A stretch of DNA of 64,000 bases from positions 62,001 to 126,000 of the forward strand of contig NZ_BMPQ01000015.1 in NCBI RefSeq assembly GCF_014647675.1. The letters are read 5' to 3'. Shown piece after piece: positions 1 to 8,095 of the stretch. The translations under genes and the position numbers were made by a program. The number at the start of each line of letters is the position of its first letter. The stretch's first letter is position 1. The notes below the pieces were generated by a model that saw only the letters and a program-made list of their open reading frames with translations, searched no databases and had not been told where the DNA came from. The stretch comes from Streptomyces flaveus (GTDB lineage Bacteria > Actinomycetota > Actinomycetes > Streptomycetales > Streptomycetaceae).

Positions 1-143
1 TGCGCCCGTTTCGCGCGGCGACCACCCGCGTCGGACCTGCGGCGGAGCGGAATTCGGGCAGCGCGGATGCCCGAACAGGGACGCGGGCGGGCCCGTTCGG
101 TGCCCGCCCGCTCCGCGGTGAAGAGTGTGTGGCGGAACACGGC

Positions 144-1481
144 TCATGTGGCCGTTCGGGCCGGCGGGGTCGAGGAAACGGGCGTACGGGGGTGGCTTGG
201 ATGGCCTGAGTGCAGGTTGAGGGCGACCGTGAAGGAGATGCCGCAGCCGATCAGGAGGTACATGGCTACCAAGGCCCAGCCGCCGCCTGCCCACAGAACG
301 AGAGCGCCGGCGATGAGGGGGGTGAAGCCGCCGCCGATGACGCTGGCGAGTTGGTAGCCGACGCCGGCGCCGCTGTAGCGGAACTCTGGACCGTACATGT
401 CGGTGAACAGGGACTGCTGGACCGCCACGGCCATGTCGTGGGCGCCGTTGACCAGCAGGACCGCCGTCACGGCGATCAGGATCAACGATCCGGACTGCAG
501 GGCCACGAAGTAGGGGAGGGCACCGAGGACGCCGATGCCCGCGCCCCAGAGGTAGACGGAGCGGCGGGTGTAGCGGTCGGCGAGGTAGGCGTAGACCGGG
601 ATCGTGACGATGGCCAGCGCGCCGACCATGAGGTTGATGTCGAGCAGGGCGTCGCGGTTCAGGCCGTACTGCTCGGCGGCATGGCTCAGCCCGAAGGTGG
701 TCACGCAGTAGAAGGTGAGGAGTTCGACGAAGCGCAGGCCGATGATGCTGAGGAAGCCGGAGGGGTACGCCTTGATGGCGGCGAGCAGCGGCAGCCGTCG
801 GCGCTGCGGGTGGGGACGGGCGGCGGTGTGTTCGACGAAGGCGGAGGATTCCGCGACCGTGGCCCGCACGATCATGCCGACGATGACGATGGCGGCGCTG
901 GCGAGGAAGGGAACGCGCCATCCCCAGTCGCGGAAATCCTCTTCGGGCAGGCGGACCGAGAGGAACTTGACGGCGGCGGTGGCCAGCAGCAGTCCGACCG
1001 AGGCGCCGACCTGGACTCCGCTGCTGTAGAGGGAGCGCCACTTGCGCGGGGCGTTCTCCACGGCCATCAGGGCGGCGCCGCCCCATTCGCCGCCGACGGC
1101 GAAGCCCTGGGCGGCGCGCAGGGTGACGAGGAGGACCGGGGCCCAGATGCCGGCTTCGGCATAGGTGGGGAGCACGCCTATCAGGGTGGAGGCAACGCCC
1201 ATGATCAGCATGGTGACGATCAGCATCTTCTTGCGGCCCAACCGGTCGCCGAAGTGGCCGAAGACGATGCCGCCCAAAGGCCGGAAGAGGAAGCCGACAC
1301 CGAACGTGGACCAGGCCGCCAAGGTAGCGACGGCGGGACTGACGTCGGGAAAGAACAGCTCGTCGAAGAGCAGGCCGGCGACGATCCCATAGAGGAAGAA
1401 GTCGTACCAGTCGGCGACCGCCCCGATGAAACTGGCGACGGCCGCCCCCATGCCTGGTCCGGATCTGGATGCGCGTCTCAT
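144..1481 (-). CDS. MHS-type MFS transporter
   Basis: Proton-coupled carrier of the major facilitator superfamily, probably of the metabolite:H+ symporter type that imports small carboxylates or polar metabolites across the cytoplasmic membrane. The 445-residue product has about 12 hydrophobic segments and the cytoplasmic loop motif FGHFGDRLGRKK after helix 2. I start it at ATG 1481 because a GGAAG lies five bases upstream; ATG 1493 has no clear ribosome site. It is a close paralogue of the transporter at 3169-4533, from which it is separated by the IclR gene. The family call is firm; the substrate is not visible. Proximity suggests IclR control, but I see no matching operator directly upstream. 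Confidence 0.88.
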   Translation of the reverse strand: MRRASRSGPGMGAAVASFIGAVADWYDFFLYGIVAGLLFDELFFPDVSPAVATLAAWSTFGVGFLFRPLGGIVFGHFGDRLGRKKMLIVTMLIMGVASTLIGVLPTYAEAGIWAPVLLVTLRAAQGFAVGGEWGGAALMAVENAPRKWRSLYSSGVQVGASVGLLLATAAVKFLSVRLPEEDFRDWGWRVPFLASAAIVIVGMIVRATVAESSAFVEHTAARPHPQRRRLPLLAAIKAYPSGFLSIIGLRFVELLTFYCVTTFGLSHAAEQYGLNRDALLDINLMVGALAIVTIPVYAYLADRYTRRSVYLWGAGIGVLGALPYFVALQSGSLILIAVTAVLLVNGAHDMAVAVQQSLFTDMYGPEFRYSGAGVGYQLASVIGGGFTPLIAGALVLWAGGGWALVAMYLLIGCGISFTVALNLHSGHPSHPRTPVSSTPPARTAT

Positions 1482-1988
1482 GGCAACTTCCATGGCTCAA
1501 GGGCGAACTGACGGAAAGGGTGATGGCCGCCCGGGGTGAGGAGGGCATGCACAGAGCGCGGCGAAGGGAGGGGTGGGGCCGCTGCTGTCGGGCTCGGATC
1601 CATCGGCTGCGATGAGGCGCAGTACGCGAAGTGGACCCCTTCAGGTCCGCCAGGTGGTCTTGGCGATCCGGAGAGTGAAATTACGCTGTCCTCAAGGTCC
1701 CCGCAAGAGGGGCGAGAGTAAATGCACCGGGCGTGACTTCTTCGCCCGTTCACGGGCGTCCTCGCGCGTGGTTGACCGATCAGGCGGTGGGCGAGTCGCG
1801 GACGCGCCGCCCGCCCACCGCCCTGACACACCGCACGCCCCGCGTCGCCCTGGCCGACGACCGGGGTGGCTCACCGCTGATCTCGGTACGTGAACGAGGT
1901 GAGTGCACGGCGGAGCGGTTGCGCAGCGCTACCGCATACAGCGTTGGGAACGCGCGGAGCCGTACCGAAGGGAAGGAGCAGGGTGGCG
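1482..1988. other. Intergenic region with inverted repeats
   Basis: No convincing gene in about 500 bases. A hairpin CGCCCGT-TC-ACGGGCG occupies 1743-1758. A second near-perfect inverted repeat has arms GGCGGTGGGCG at 1783-1793 and CGCCCACCGCC at 1812-1822, and could end transcription of the IclR gene, which reads leftwards into it. The inverted repeat GGACC-N6-GGTCC near 1632-1647 could be an operator for the transporter to the left, but it does not match the IclR boxes at 2971 and 4812. Confidence 0.5.
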
Positions 1989-2798
1989 CTAGTCCCTCGC
2001 GCTGCGGCGGCCGTAGCTCAGCGGATGGCCGAAGCCCTGATCAGAGATGAGTCGGGCCGCTTCCGTGAGGTCGGTGGCGAAACGTTCGATGGCTGCGTAG
2101 GGGAACCGGTGGTCGGGGCCGCTGACCGAGAGGGAGGCGACGACGGTGCCCGAGGGGCTGGTGAGGGGGACGGCGACGGCGGTGAGTCCTTCGTCCCATT
2201 CGCTGTTGCTCACCGCGTAGCCCCGGCGCGCCGCCTCCTGCGCGGATGTACGCAATTGCGCGGCATGGTCCTCGCCGTGGGGTGAGGCCTGGGCGATGCG
2301 GCGCAGCTGTGCTTCGGAGGCGTCGTGCAGCAGGATCTTCGAGGATGCGCCGGCCCACAGCGGTTGTTCGTCGCCGACGTCGACCACGTGGCGCAGGGGG
2401 TGCGGGCTCTCCTCGTGCGCGACGCAGACACGGTGGAGATCGCGGGCGACGAAGATGTTGGCCGTCTCCCCGAGCCTGTCGGCGAGGTCCCTCATGACCT
2501 TGCGGGTCTCACGGGGGATCTCCCACTGGCTGCGTGCGAGGTAGGCCCAGCGCCACAGACCGGGTCCGGCGATGTAGCCGCCCTCGTCCGACCACAGCAG
2601 GCCGCTCTCCTCCAGCGTCTGCACCAGGCGCAGCACGGTCGTCTTCGGCAACCCGGTGGCGTCGGTGATCTCCCGCAGTGTGATCAGCGGCCGTTCCTCG
2701 CTGAGCAGGCCGAGGATGTCCAGGGCACGCCGTACGCTCCTGACGCTCGTGCCGTGCGGTTCGCGTTCCGCGCCGGCCTGTGCCGCCCCGCTGTCCAC
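1989..2798 (-). CDS. IclR family transcriptional regulator
   Basis: One-component repressor or activator with an N-terminal winged helix (LREITDATGLPKTTVLRLV, about residues 36-54) and a C-terminal IclR effector domain. It probably senses the substrate of the neighbouring transporters and dehydrogenase. I choose GTG 2798 (269 aa) because GGAGG sits eight bases upstream. An open frame continues to 3251 but would add low-complexity sequence and cross the transporter promoter. The gene lies between two paralogous MFS genes and diverges from the right-hand one. A shared box TCCGYTKAGTGGA at 2971 and 4812 is the likely binding site. Family certain, ligand unknown. Confidence 0.9.
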   Translation of the reverse strand: MDSGAAQAGAEREPHGTSVRSVRRALDILGLLSEERPLITLREITDATGLPKTTVLRLVQTLEESGLLWSDEGGYIAGPGLWRWAYLARSQWEIPRETRKVMRDLADRLGETANIFVARDLHRVCVAHEESPHPLRHVVDVGDEQPLWAGASSKILLHDASEAQLRRIAQASPHGEDHAAQLRTSAQEAARRGYAVSNSEWDEGLTAVAVPLTSPSGTVVASLSVSGPDHRFPYAAIERFATDLTEAARLISDQGFGHPLSYGRRSARD

Positions 2799-2920
2799 GC
2801 TGACACCCTCCTCCGTACTGATCACTCCGCGGAGTTCTGCCTGCCTGCCGCTGGTCTCACCTGACGTGGCCCGTTGCGCGGACCACTGGGACCTCTTCGA
2901 CACAAATTCTGCCGTAACTC

Positions 2921-2949
2921 TTGTCGACTCGGAACACCGGCCGTATGTT
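2921..2949 (+). promoter_or_regulatory. Putative promoter of MFS transporter
   Basis: A TTGTCG -35 box (2921-2926), 17-base spacer and TATGTT -10 box (2944-2949) fit a vegetative sigma factor. The predicted start near 2956 would leave a leader of about 210 bases. The operator-like box begins 21 bases after the -10 element. Confidence 0.5.
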
Positions 2950-2970
2950 TCCGCTACTCGGTCCATTTGA

Positions 2971-2983
2971 TCCGTTGAGTGGA
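2971..2983. promoter_or_regulatory. Putative IclR operator, copy 1
   Basis: TCCGTTGAGTGGA lies in the larger inverted repeat GATCC-N7-GGATC (2969-2985). It closely matches TCCGCTTAGTGGA upstream of the dehydrogenase at 4841, and both sit 21-22 bases past their -10 boxes. Partial dyad symmetry and context point to the adjacent IclR protein. A site just downstream of the start would suit a repressor that blocks elongation. Confidence 0.55.
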
Positions 2984-3168
2984 TCGCAAGTTGAGGGTCA
3001 CCGCCCGTACCGCCGCGGCGCGACCCACCACCGTCGACGGCCGGCTCCACACCCCGGAGCGCTGTCGCCCAGGTGCTTGGTCCCACCACAGTCATTCGTG
3101 TCCCGGCCGTGAACCCCGCCCGTGCGCGGGTCCGGCCGCGAATCGCCGCATCCAATGGAGTGTGTGAG

Positions 3169-4533
3169 TTGAACAGCATGCAGAGCCCGGCAGCAGCCGG
3201 CGGCGCCAGAAGCCCCGGCGCGGCGAGGAGGGCGGCGATCGCGAGCTTCATGGGAGCCGTGGTCGACTGGTACGACTTCTTCCTCTACGGGATCATCGCC
3301 GGGCTTCTCTTCAACGAGATCTTCTTCCCCAACGTCAGCCCGGCCGTGGGCACGCTGGCCGCCTGGGCCACCTTCGGTGTCGGCTTCCTGTTCCGGCCGC
3401 TCGGCGGAATCGTCTTCGGCCACTTCGGCGACCGGCTGGGCCGCAAGAAGATGCTGGTTCTCACCATGCTGATCATGGGACTGGCCAGCACGCTGATCGG
3501 TGTGCTGCCCACTCACGCTCAGGCCGGAATCTGGGCCCCGCTGCTGCTGGTGGTGCTCCGCGCCGCGCAGGGCTTCGCGGTCGGCGGCGAGTGGGGCGGC
3601 GCGGCGCTCATGGCGGTGGAGAACGCGCCGCCCAAGTGGCGCTCCCTCTACAGCAGCGGCGTACAGGTCGGCGCGTCGGTCGGTCTGCTGCTCGCCACCC
3701 TGATCACCAAGTTCATATCGGGAACGGTCTCCGACGAGGCGTTCCGCACCTGGGGCTGGCGCATTCCGTTCCTGGTCAGCGCGGTCATCGTGATCATCGG
3801 CCTGGTCATCCGGGCGAAGGTCGAAGAGTCCGAGGTCTTCACCGAGCAGGTCGCTACGCTCGAGGAGGACGAGAAGCCGCGCATGCCGCTGATCGCCGCG
3901 GTCAAGTCCAACCCCAAGGGCTTCTTCGCCATCATCGGCCTGCGTCTGGTGGAGCTGTTCACCTTCTACGGCGTCACCAACTTCGCCCTCAGCTATGGCA
4001 CCACCGAATTCGGGCTGGACCGCGACAGCCTGCTCAACGTCAACCTCGCCGTCGGCGCACTGGCCATCCTCACCATCCCCGCCTTCGCCTACCTCGCCGA
4101 CCGCTACAGCCGGCGCTCGGTCTATCTGTGGGGCTCCGTGCTGGGTGTGGCCGGCTCCCTCCCCTTCTTCTGGGCCTTGGAATCCGGTTCCATGGTCCTG
4201 ATCATCGTCTGCGCGGTCCTTCTGGTGAACGGCGCCCACGACATGGCCGTCGCCGTCCAGCAGTCACTGTTCACCGAGATGTTCGGCCCTGAGTACCGCT
4301 ACAGCGGCGCCGGCGTGGGCTACCAGCTCGCCAGTGTCGTCGGTGGTGGTTTCACCCCCTTCGTCCTGAGCTCGCTGGTGCTGTGGGCGGACGGCGGCTG
4401 GTACCTCGTCGCCGGTTACTTCGCGCTCGGCTGCGCGATCTCCTTTGTTGTGGCACTGCGCATGCGCGGCGACCGGGATGAGGTCCCGTCCACCGTCGGA
4501 CAGCCATCGCCGCGAGCCGATGCGACCCTCTGA
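3169..4533 (+). CDS. MHS-type MFS transporter
   Basis: Second metabolite:H+ symporter, 454 aa, with about 12 membrane segments and the same FGHFGDRLGRKK loop as its paralogue at 144-1481; long stretches around helices 1-5 and 10-11 are nearly identical. TTG 3169 has GGAG eight bases upstream, whereas ATG 3178 is 17 bases away, so I favour TTG. The gene diverges from the IclR regulator and has a predicted promoter and operator in the spacer. A strong hairpin follows at 4681, so the downstream dehydrogenase is probably transcribed separately. The substrate is likely the one metabolised by that dehydrogenase, perhaps a sugar acid or hydroxy acid, but this is inference. Confidence 0.88.
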   Translation: MNSMQSPAAAGGARSPGAARRAAIASFMGAVVDWYDFFLYGIIAGLLFNEIFFPNVSPAVGTLAAWATFGVGFLFRPLGGIVFGHFGDRLGRKKMLVLTMLIMGLASTLIGVLPTHAQAGIWAPLLLVVLRAAQGFAVGGEWGGAALMAVENAPPKWRSLYSSGVQVGASVGLLLATLITKFISGTVSDEAFRTWGWRIPFLVSAVIVIIGLVIRAKVEESEVFTEQVATLEEDEKPRMPLIAAVKSNPKGFFAIIGLRLVELFTFYGVTNFALSYGTTEFGLDRDSLLNVNLAVGALAILTIPAFAYLADRYSRRSVYLWGSVLGVAGSLPFFWALESGSMVLIIVCAVLLVNGAHDMAVAVQQSLFTEMFGPEYRYSGAGVGYQLASVVGGGFTPFVLSSLVLWADGGWYLVAGYFALGCAISFVVALRMRGDRDEVPSTVGQPSPRADATL

Positions 4534-4680
4534 TCCAGAGCCTTCTGATCCACAGCCGCCTGATTCAGGTCGCTGCTCCCGCTCGCTGTTCCGGGATCGT
4601 GATTCACGAACTCGCCATCCCATCCCGCCGCGCCGATCTTTCATCTTCTGACCGGGCAGCGGACCGCCCCCACGCCCCCA

Positions 4681-4717
4681 GGCCGTCGTGCGCGCCTTTT
4701 GGACGCGCACGACGGCC
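4681..4717 (+). terminator. Rho-independent type terminator
   Basis: Perfect 13-base arms GGCCGTCGTGCGC (4681-4693) and GCGCACGACGGCC (4705-4717) close an 11-base loop about 150 bases after the MFS stop codon. There is no long T run, as is common in high-GC actinobacteria. It separates the transporter from the dehydrogenase. Confidence 0.7.
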
Positions 4718-4760
4718 TTCCTGCTGCCGAACTGCCGCGGTTCAAAAGGCCTTTGTCCTC

Positions 4761-4789
4761 TTGTTGGGGATACCCTTCGGCCGTATTCT
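4761..4789 (+). promoter_or_regulatory. Putative promoter of the dehydrogenase
   Basis: TTGTTG at 4761-4766 and TATTCT at 4784-4789 are separated by 17 bases. The predicted transcription start is near 4796, giving a short leader that contains the operator box and ribosome site. Its layout mirrors the promoter at 2921-2949. Confidence 0.5.
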
Positions 4790-4811
4790 GACCGTATAGC
4801 GGATCACTTGT

Positions 4812-4824
4812 TCCGCTTAGTGGA
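4812..4824. promoter_or_regulatory. Putative IclR operator, copy 2
   Basis: TCCGCTTAGTGGA matches the box at 2971 in 11 of 13 positions and lies 22 bases after the -10 element, inside the predicted leader and just upstream of the GGAGG of the dehydrogenase. Its position suggests repression by the IclR protein encoded at 1989-2798. Confidence 0.55.
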
Positions 4825-4840
4825 CCACTGGAGGTGTTGG

Positions 4841-5842
4841 GTGAAAGCAGCTGTGCTGATAACCCCGGGCCGGATCGACACGGTCGAGGACTGGCCGGAG
4901 CCTGCCTGCGGCCCTCATGACGTCATCGTGGAGATGGACGGTGTCGGCCTGTGCGGCACCGACATCGCCGTGTTCCACGGCAAGCGCCTCGCACCCGCGA
5001 CTCCATGGGTCCCGGGTCACGAGGGCTTCGGCCGCATCACCACCGTGGGGAGCTCGGTACAGGGGCGGTCGGTCGGCCAGACCGTGGTGATCGAGCCCAA
5101 CTACCCCTGCCTCAAGTGCACTGACTGCCTCACCGGACTGACCTCGGCCTGTCCCCACCGGGTCATCGTCGGTCTGAACGCACCCGGCGTCCTCGCCGAA
5201 CGTGTCGCTGTTCCCGCGCACTTCGCCCACTCCGTGCCCGAGGGCCTGAGCGGCGCCGATCTCGCAAGCGCCGAGCCGTACACCGTCGCCCGGTCCGCAG
5301 TACGGCGCAGCGGCGTGACGGCCGCGGACCACTGCCTGATCATCGGGGCCGGAGCGCAGGGACTGCTGGTCTGCCTCACCCTGACCCGCCTCGGCGTCCG
5401 GCCTGTCGTCACCGAACCTCACCCGCTCCGGCTCGCGCAAGCCCAACAGCTGGGCGCGGTAGCCGACGACGGCCGCACGGGGTTCACGTATGTCTTCGAG
5501 ACATCGGGCCATGTACCGGCCCTGCCTCCGGCGGTGGACCGCGCGGCACCGGGCGCCACCGTGGTGCTGATCGGCCTCAGCCCGGCGCAGCTGCCACTCA
5601 CCCTTGACGACGTGGTCCGGCGGCAGTTGGTGCTGCGCGGATCGATGATCTACGACCATCCCGGTGACTTCACCGAGGCGCTCGCCGAACTGGGCCAGGC
5701 ACGGCCAGGAGCCGTAGTCCAGTCGCGGTACTCACTGGAAGAGGCCCAGCAGGCCTTCACCGGCGCTGCCGAACGGGCGGGAAAGACCTGGATCAGTATC
5801 GGAAGCCGGGACCGGCAGGCGGACACGACCCGACATGCGTAA
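4841..5842 (+). CDS. Zinc-dependent alcohol/polyol dehydrogenase
   Basis: Medium-chain NAD(P)-dependent dehydrogenase of the sorbitol/threonine dehydrogenase type. Catalytic zinc ligands are visible as C38 and the H60-E61 pair, the structural zinc site as C90, C93, C96 and C104, and the nucleotide-binding loop as GAGAQG. The 333-residue length is typical. GTG 4841 is chosen for the GGAGG at 4830-4834; upstream in-frame sequence is non-coding in character and contains the promoter. The leader holds an IclR box shared with the MFS gene, so substrate import and oxidation are probably co-regulated. The actual alcohol, polyol or sugar-acid substrate cannot be read from the sequence. Confidence 0.88.
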   Translation: MKAAVLITPGRIDTVEDWPEPACGPHDVIVEMDGVGLCGTDIAVFHGKRLAPATPWVPGHEGFGRITTVGSSVQGRSVGQTVVIEPNYPCLKCTDCLTGLTSACPHRVIVGLNAPGVLAERVAVPAHFAHSVPEGLSGADLASAEPYTVARSAVRRSGVTAADHCLIIGAGAQGLLVCLTLTRLGVRPVVTEPHPLRLAQAQQLGAVADDGRTGFTYVFETSGHVPALPPAVDRAAPGATVVLIGLSPAQLPLTLDDVVRRQLVLRGSMIYDHPGDFTEALAELGQARPGAVVQSRYSLEEAQQAFTGAAERAGKTWISIGSRDRQADTTRHA

Positions 5843-5861
5843 ATCCATCGAGCTCCCTGAT

Positions 5862-5878
5862 CGCTCTCGAGGAGAGCG
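5862..5878. terminator. Possible bidirectional hairpin
   Basis: CGCTCTC-GAG-GAGAGCG lies about 20 bases after the dehydrogenase stop and in the 214-base gap to the convergent uronate dehydrogenase. The short stem makes terminator function only plausible. Confidence 0.45.
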
Positions 5879-6056
5879 CTCAGGCGACATCGGCATCAGC
5901 CTCGACGACCCGAGCCGCGCCCCTGGCTGAAGGCGACACATCCTGTCGGTTCCCGGCGCCGCCGCCGTCGGAACGCGCCGCCCCCGCGAGGAGAAGACAC
6001 AGCGTGCCCGGCCACGCCGATAGGCGCATTGGGGGTGCCCGAAGTGTCCGCAGCGG

Positions 6057-6866
6057 TCAGTACGGCCAGATCGGCGGCTTGGTCACGAAGTGGCCGCCCA
6101 GGTGGTCGTGGTCCGGGTTCTCCGGGTCCAGCTCGCCCTGCTCGGCGATGAGCTTCTCGGCGTACTGCTCCGAGTCGTCCTGCGGCTCGTAACCCAGCGC
6201 CCGGGCGGTCGACAGGTCCCACCACAGGCGGGTGTTCGCGGACGAGCCGTAGACGACCGTGTGCTCGACGTCCTCGGCGGTCAGGGCCGCGTGGAAGAGG
6301 CGGGCGCCGTCGCCGGGGCTCATCCACACCGACAGCATGCGCACGCTGGTGGGCTCGAGGAAGCAGGAGCCGATCCGTACGGAGACGGTCTCCATGCCGT
6401 GCTTGTCCCAGTAGAACTGCGCCAGGTCCTCGCCGAACGACTTCGAGAGGCCGTAGAAGGTGTCCGGGCGGTGCGGTGTGTCGATGGGGATGAGGGGATC
6501 GTTTCCCTGAGGGCGCGGGGTGAAGCCGACCGCGTGGTTGGAGGAGGCGAAGACGATGCGCCGGATGCCCTCCTCGCGCGCGGCCTCGTAGAGGTTGTAC
6601 GTGCCCTCGATGTTCGCCTTGAGGATCTTGTCGAAGGTGGATTCCAGGGAGATGCCCGCGAGGTGGATGATCGCGTCGACGCCCCGCACGGCCTCGCGCA
6701 GGGCCTCCTTGTCGCCGAGGTCCGCGGTGATCGCGTCCGGCTCGCCCTCGATGGGGCGCAGGTCGAGGAGCCGCAACTCGTACCCGTACGCGGGCAGCAG
6801 TCCCCGCATCAGGGTGCCGAGGCCGCCGGCGGCGCCGGTGAGCAGAACGGTGCGGGGAGCGGGCAT
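6057..6866 (-). CDS. udh: Uronate dehydrogenase
   Basis: Short-chain dehydrogenase of the extended type that should oxidise D-galacturonate or D-glucuronate with NAD to the aldarolactone, the first step of oxidative uronate catabolism. The 269-residue protein has the Rossmann motif TGAAGGLG (10-17), the catalytic YGLSK (Y138, K142) and an ASSNHAVG strand typical of Udh. ATG 6866 is preceded by AAGGAGA at seven bases. It diverges from the 5-dehydro-4-deoxyglucarate dehydratase gene, with similar ATGGAC/ATGGATC elements at both promoters. Many pectate lyases nearby make galacturonate the likely substrate. A generic NAD-dependent epimerase is the alternative. Confidence 0.85.
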   Translation of the reverse strand: MPAPRTVLLTGAAGGLGTLMRGLLPAYGYELRLLDLRPIEGEPDAITADLGDKEALREAVRGVDAIIHLAGISLESTFDKILKANIEGTYNLYEAAREEGIRRIVFASSNHAVGFTPRPQGNDPLIPIDTPHRPDTFYGLSKSFGEDLAQFYWDKHGMETVSVRIGSCFLEPTSVRMLSVWMSPGDGARLFHAALTAEDVEHTVVYGSSANTRLWWDLSTARALGYEPQDDSEQYAEKLIAEQGELDPENPDHDHLGGHFVTKPPIWPY

Positions 6867-6913
6867 CCTCGGGTCTCCTTGAATCAACAGCCGTCATCGT
6901 GTACGGCATTCAC

Positions 6914-6934
6914 ATCCATGGACAAACTATGGAT
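6914..6934. promoter_or_regulatory. Putative operator upstream of udh
   Basis: The inverted repeat ATCCAT-N9-ATGGAT spans 6914-6934 and overlaps the predicted -10 box of udh. Inside it ATGGAC and ATGGATC occur in the same order as in the repeats downstream of the kdgD promoter (7082-7094), suggesting one regulator for both genes. Confidence 0.45.
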
Positions 6935-6953
6935 CGCCGTCGGGCCGCGTCAA
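6924..6953 (-). promoter_or_regulatory. Putative udh promoter
   Basis: On the minus strand, TTGACG (6953-6948) and TAGTTT (6929-6924) are 18 bases apart. The spacing and -35 box fit the main sigma factor. The overlapping inverted repeat would allow repression. Confidence 0.5.
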
Positions 6954-7035
6954 GTGTCGCGCGAGGGCGGGAAATCCGCACCGTGATCGCCCGTATGTCG
7001 CTCCCGTCTTGCGGCTGTCTTGCCACTTCGCCCGC

Positions 7036-7065
7036 TTGACCGCCCCCGAAGAGGCGCTCTAGCGT
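7036..7065 (+). promoter_or_regulatory. Putative kdgD promoter
   Basis: TTGACC at 7036-7041 and TAGCGT at 7060-7065 with an 18-base spacer. The predicted start near 7072 falls at the first of three repeats. Confidence 0.5.
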
Positions 7066-7073
7066 GTACGTGT

Positions 7074-7112
7074 TCAGAAATATGGACATGGATCAGAAAC
7101 GTGGATCGGAAA
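7074..7112 (+). promoter_or_regulatory. Repeated operator-like elements before kdgD
   Basis: TCAGAAA at 7074 and 7093 and TCGGAAA at 7106 form three direct repeats, with ATGGAC and GTGGATC between them. They sit at and just after the predicted start site. The ATGGAC/ATGGATC pair also occurs in the udh promoter, so a common repressor is likely. Confidence 0.45.
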
Positions 7113-7153
7113 CGTGCACGGTCGGCGTGTGCGTGCATGCCTAGGGAGAGCCC

Positions 7154-8095
7154 GTGACGTCAGCGCCCCTTGCCGCTCGCCTCAGTGTCCCGAGCGGGCC
7201 GCTGTTCTTCCCCGTCACCGCGTACGGCCCTGATGGTGCCGTCGACCTCGACGTGTACCGCGCGCATGTCCGGCGGGGTGTCGAGGCCGGGGCCGCCGCC
7301 GTCTTCGCCTGCTGCGGGACCGGGGAGTTCCACGCGCTCACCCCCGAGGAGTTCCAGGACTGCGTACGCGCGGCCGTCGAGGAGACGGCGGGGCGCGTGC
7401 CGGTGATCGCGGGCGCCGGGTACGGGACGGCGCTCGCCGTGCGGTACGCGAAGCTCGCGGAGGAGGCTGGGGCGGACGGGCTGCTCGCCATGCCGCCGTA
7501 TCTCGTCGTCGCCGGGCAGGAGGGACTGCTGCGGCACTACACGGAACTGGCCCGCGCCACCTCGCTCGAGGTCATCGTCTACCAGCGCGACAACGCCGTG
7601 TTCACGCCCGAAACGGTCGTCTCACTGGCCCGCACCGAGGGGATCATCGGCTTCAAGGACGGCGTCGGCGACCTCGACCTGATGCAGCGCATCGTGAGCG
7701 CGGTGCGCGCCGAAGTCCCGGACGACTTCCTCTACTTCAACGGACTGCCGACCGCCGAGCTCACCGGCCTCGCCTACCGCGGCATCGGCATCACGCTGTA
7801 CTCGTCGGCGGTCTTCTGCTTCGCCCCCGAGCTCGCCCTCGCCTTCCACAAGGCGCTGAACACCGGAGACGACGCCACAGCGAATCGCCTGCTCGACGGC
7901 TTCTACCGTCCCCTCGTCGAACTGCGCGCCCAGGGCCGCGGATACGCTGTCTCACTCGTCAAGGCGGGCGTACGGCTGCGAGGGCTCGACGTGGGCGAAG
8001 TGCGACCGCCGCTGCACGAGCCGAGCGACGACCACGTCAAGCAGCTCGCCCAGCTGATCGAGCGGGGCGAGGCGCTTCTCCAGGAGGACAAGTGA
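7154..8095 (+). CDS. kdgD: 5-dehydro-4-deoxyglucarate dehydratase
   Basis: DHDPS/NAL-superfamily class I enzyme that dehydrates and decarboxylates 5-dehydro-4-deoxy-D-glucarate to 2-oxoglutarate semialdehyde. Visible hallmarks in 313 residues are GTGEFHALTPEEF (55-67), Y143 in VIVYQRDN and the Schiff-base lysine K168 in GFKDGVGD, the last typical of KdgD rather than DapA. GTG 7154 follows GGGAGAG. It diverges from udh, overlaps the next gene by four bases (GTGA) and supplies the semialdehyde for the dehydrogenase at 45647. The dehydratase that would make its substrate from galactarate or glucarate is not seen in the window. Confidence 0.88.
   Translation: MTSAPLAARLSVPSGPLFFPVTAYGPDGAVDLDVYRAHVRRGVEAGAAAVFACCGTGEFHALTPEEFQDCVRAAVEETAGRVPVIAGAGYGTALAVRYAKLAEEAGADGLLAMPPYLVVAGQEGLLRHYTELARATSLEVIVYQRDNAVFTPETVVSLARTEGIIGFKDGVGDLDLMQRIVSAVRAEVPDDFLYFNGLPTAELTGLAYRGIGITLYSSAVFCFAPELALAFHKALNTGDDATANRLLDGFYRPLVELRAQGRGYAVSLVKAGVRLRGLDVGEVRPPLHEPSDDHVKQLAQLIERGEALLQEDK

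Noticed and set aside
2009..2030. tRNA-like stretch GGCCGTAGCTCAGCGGATGG
   Set aside because: It resembles a tRNA D-arm but lies in the 3' end of the IclR coding region, and no matching anticodon arm, T-arm GGTTCGA or acceptor stem follows.
2799..3251. N-terminal extension of the IclR regulator up to 3251
   Set aside because: It would add 151 residues unlike any IclR protein and cover the divergent promoter; GTG 2798 has a good ribosome site.
144..4533. Duplicated transporters as arms of a composite transposon
   Set aside because: No transposase or terminal repeats are seen; the similarity is at protein level between diverged paralogues.
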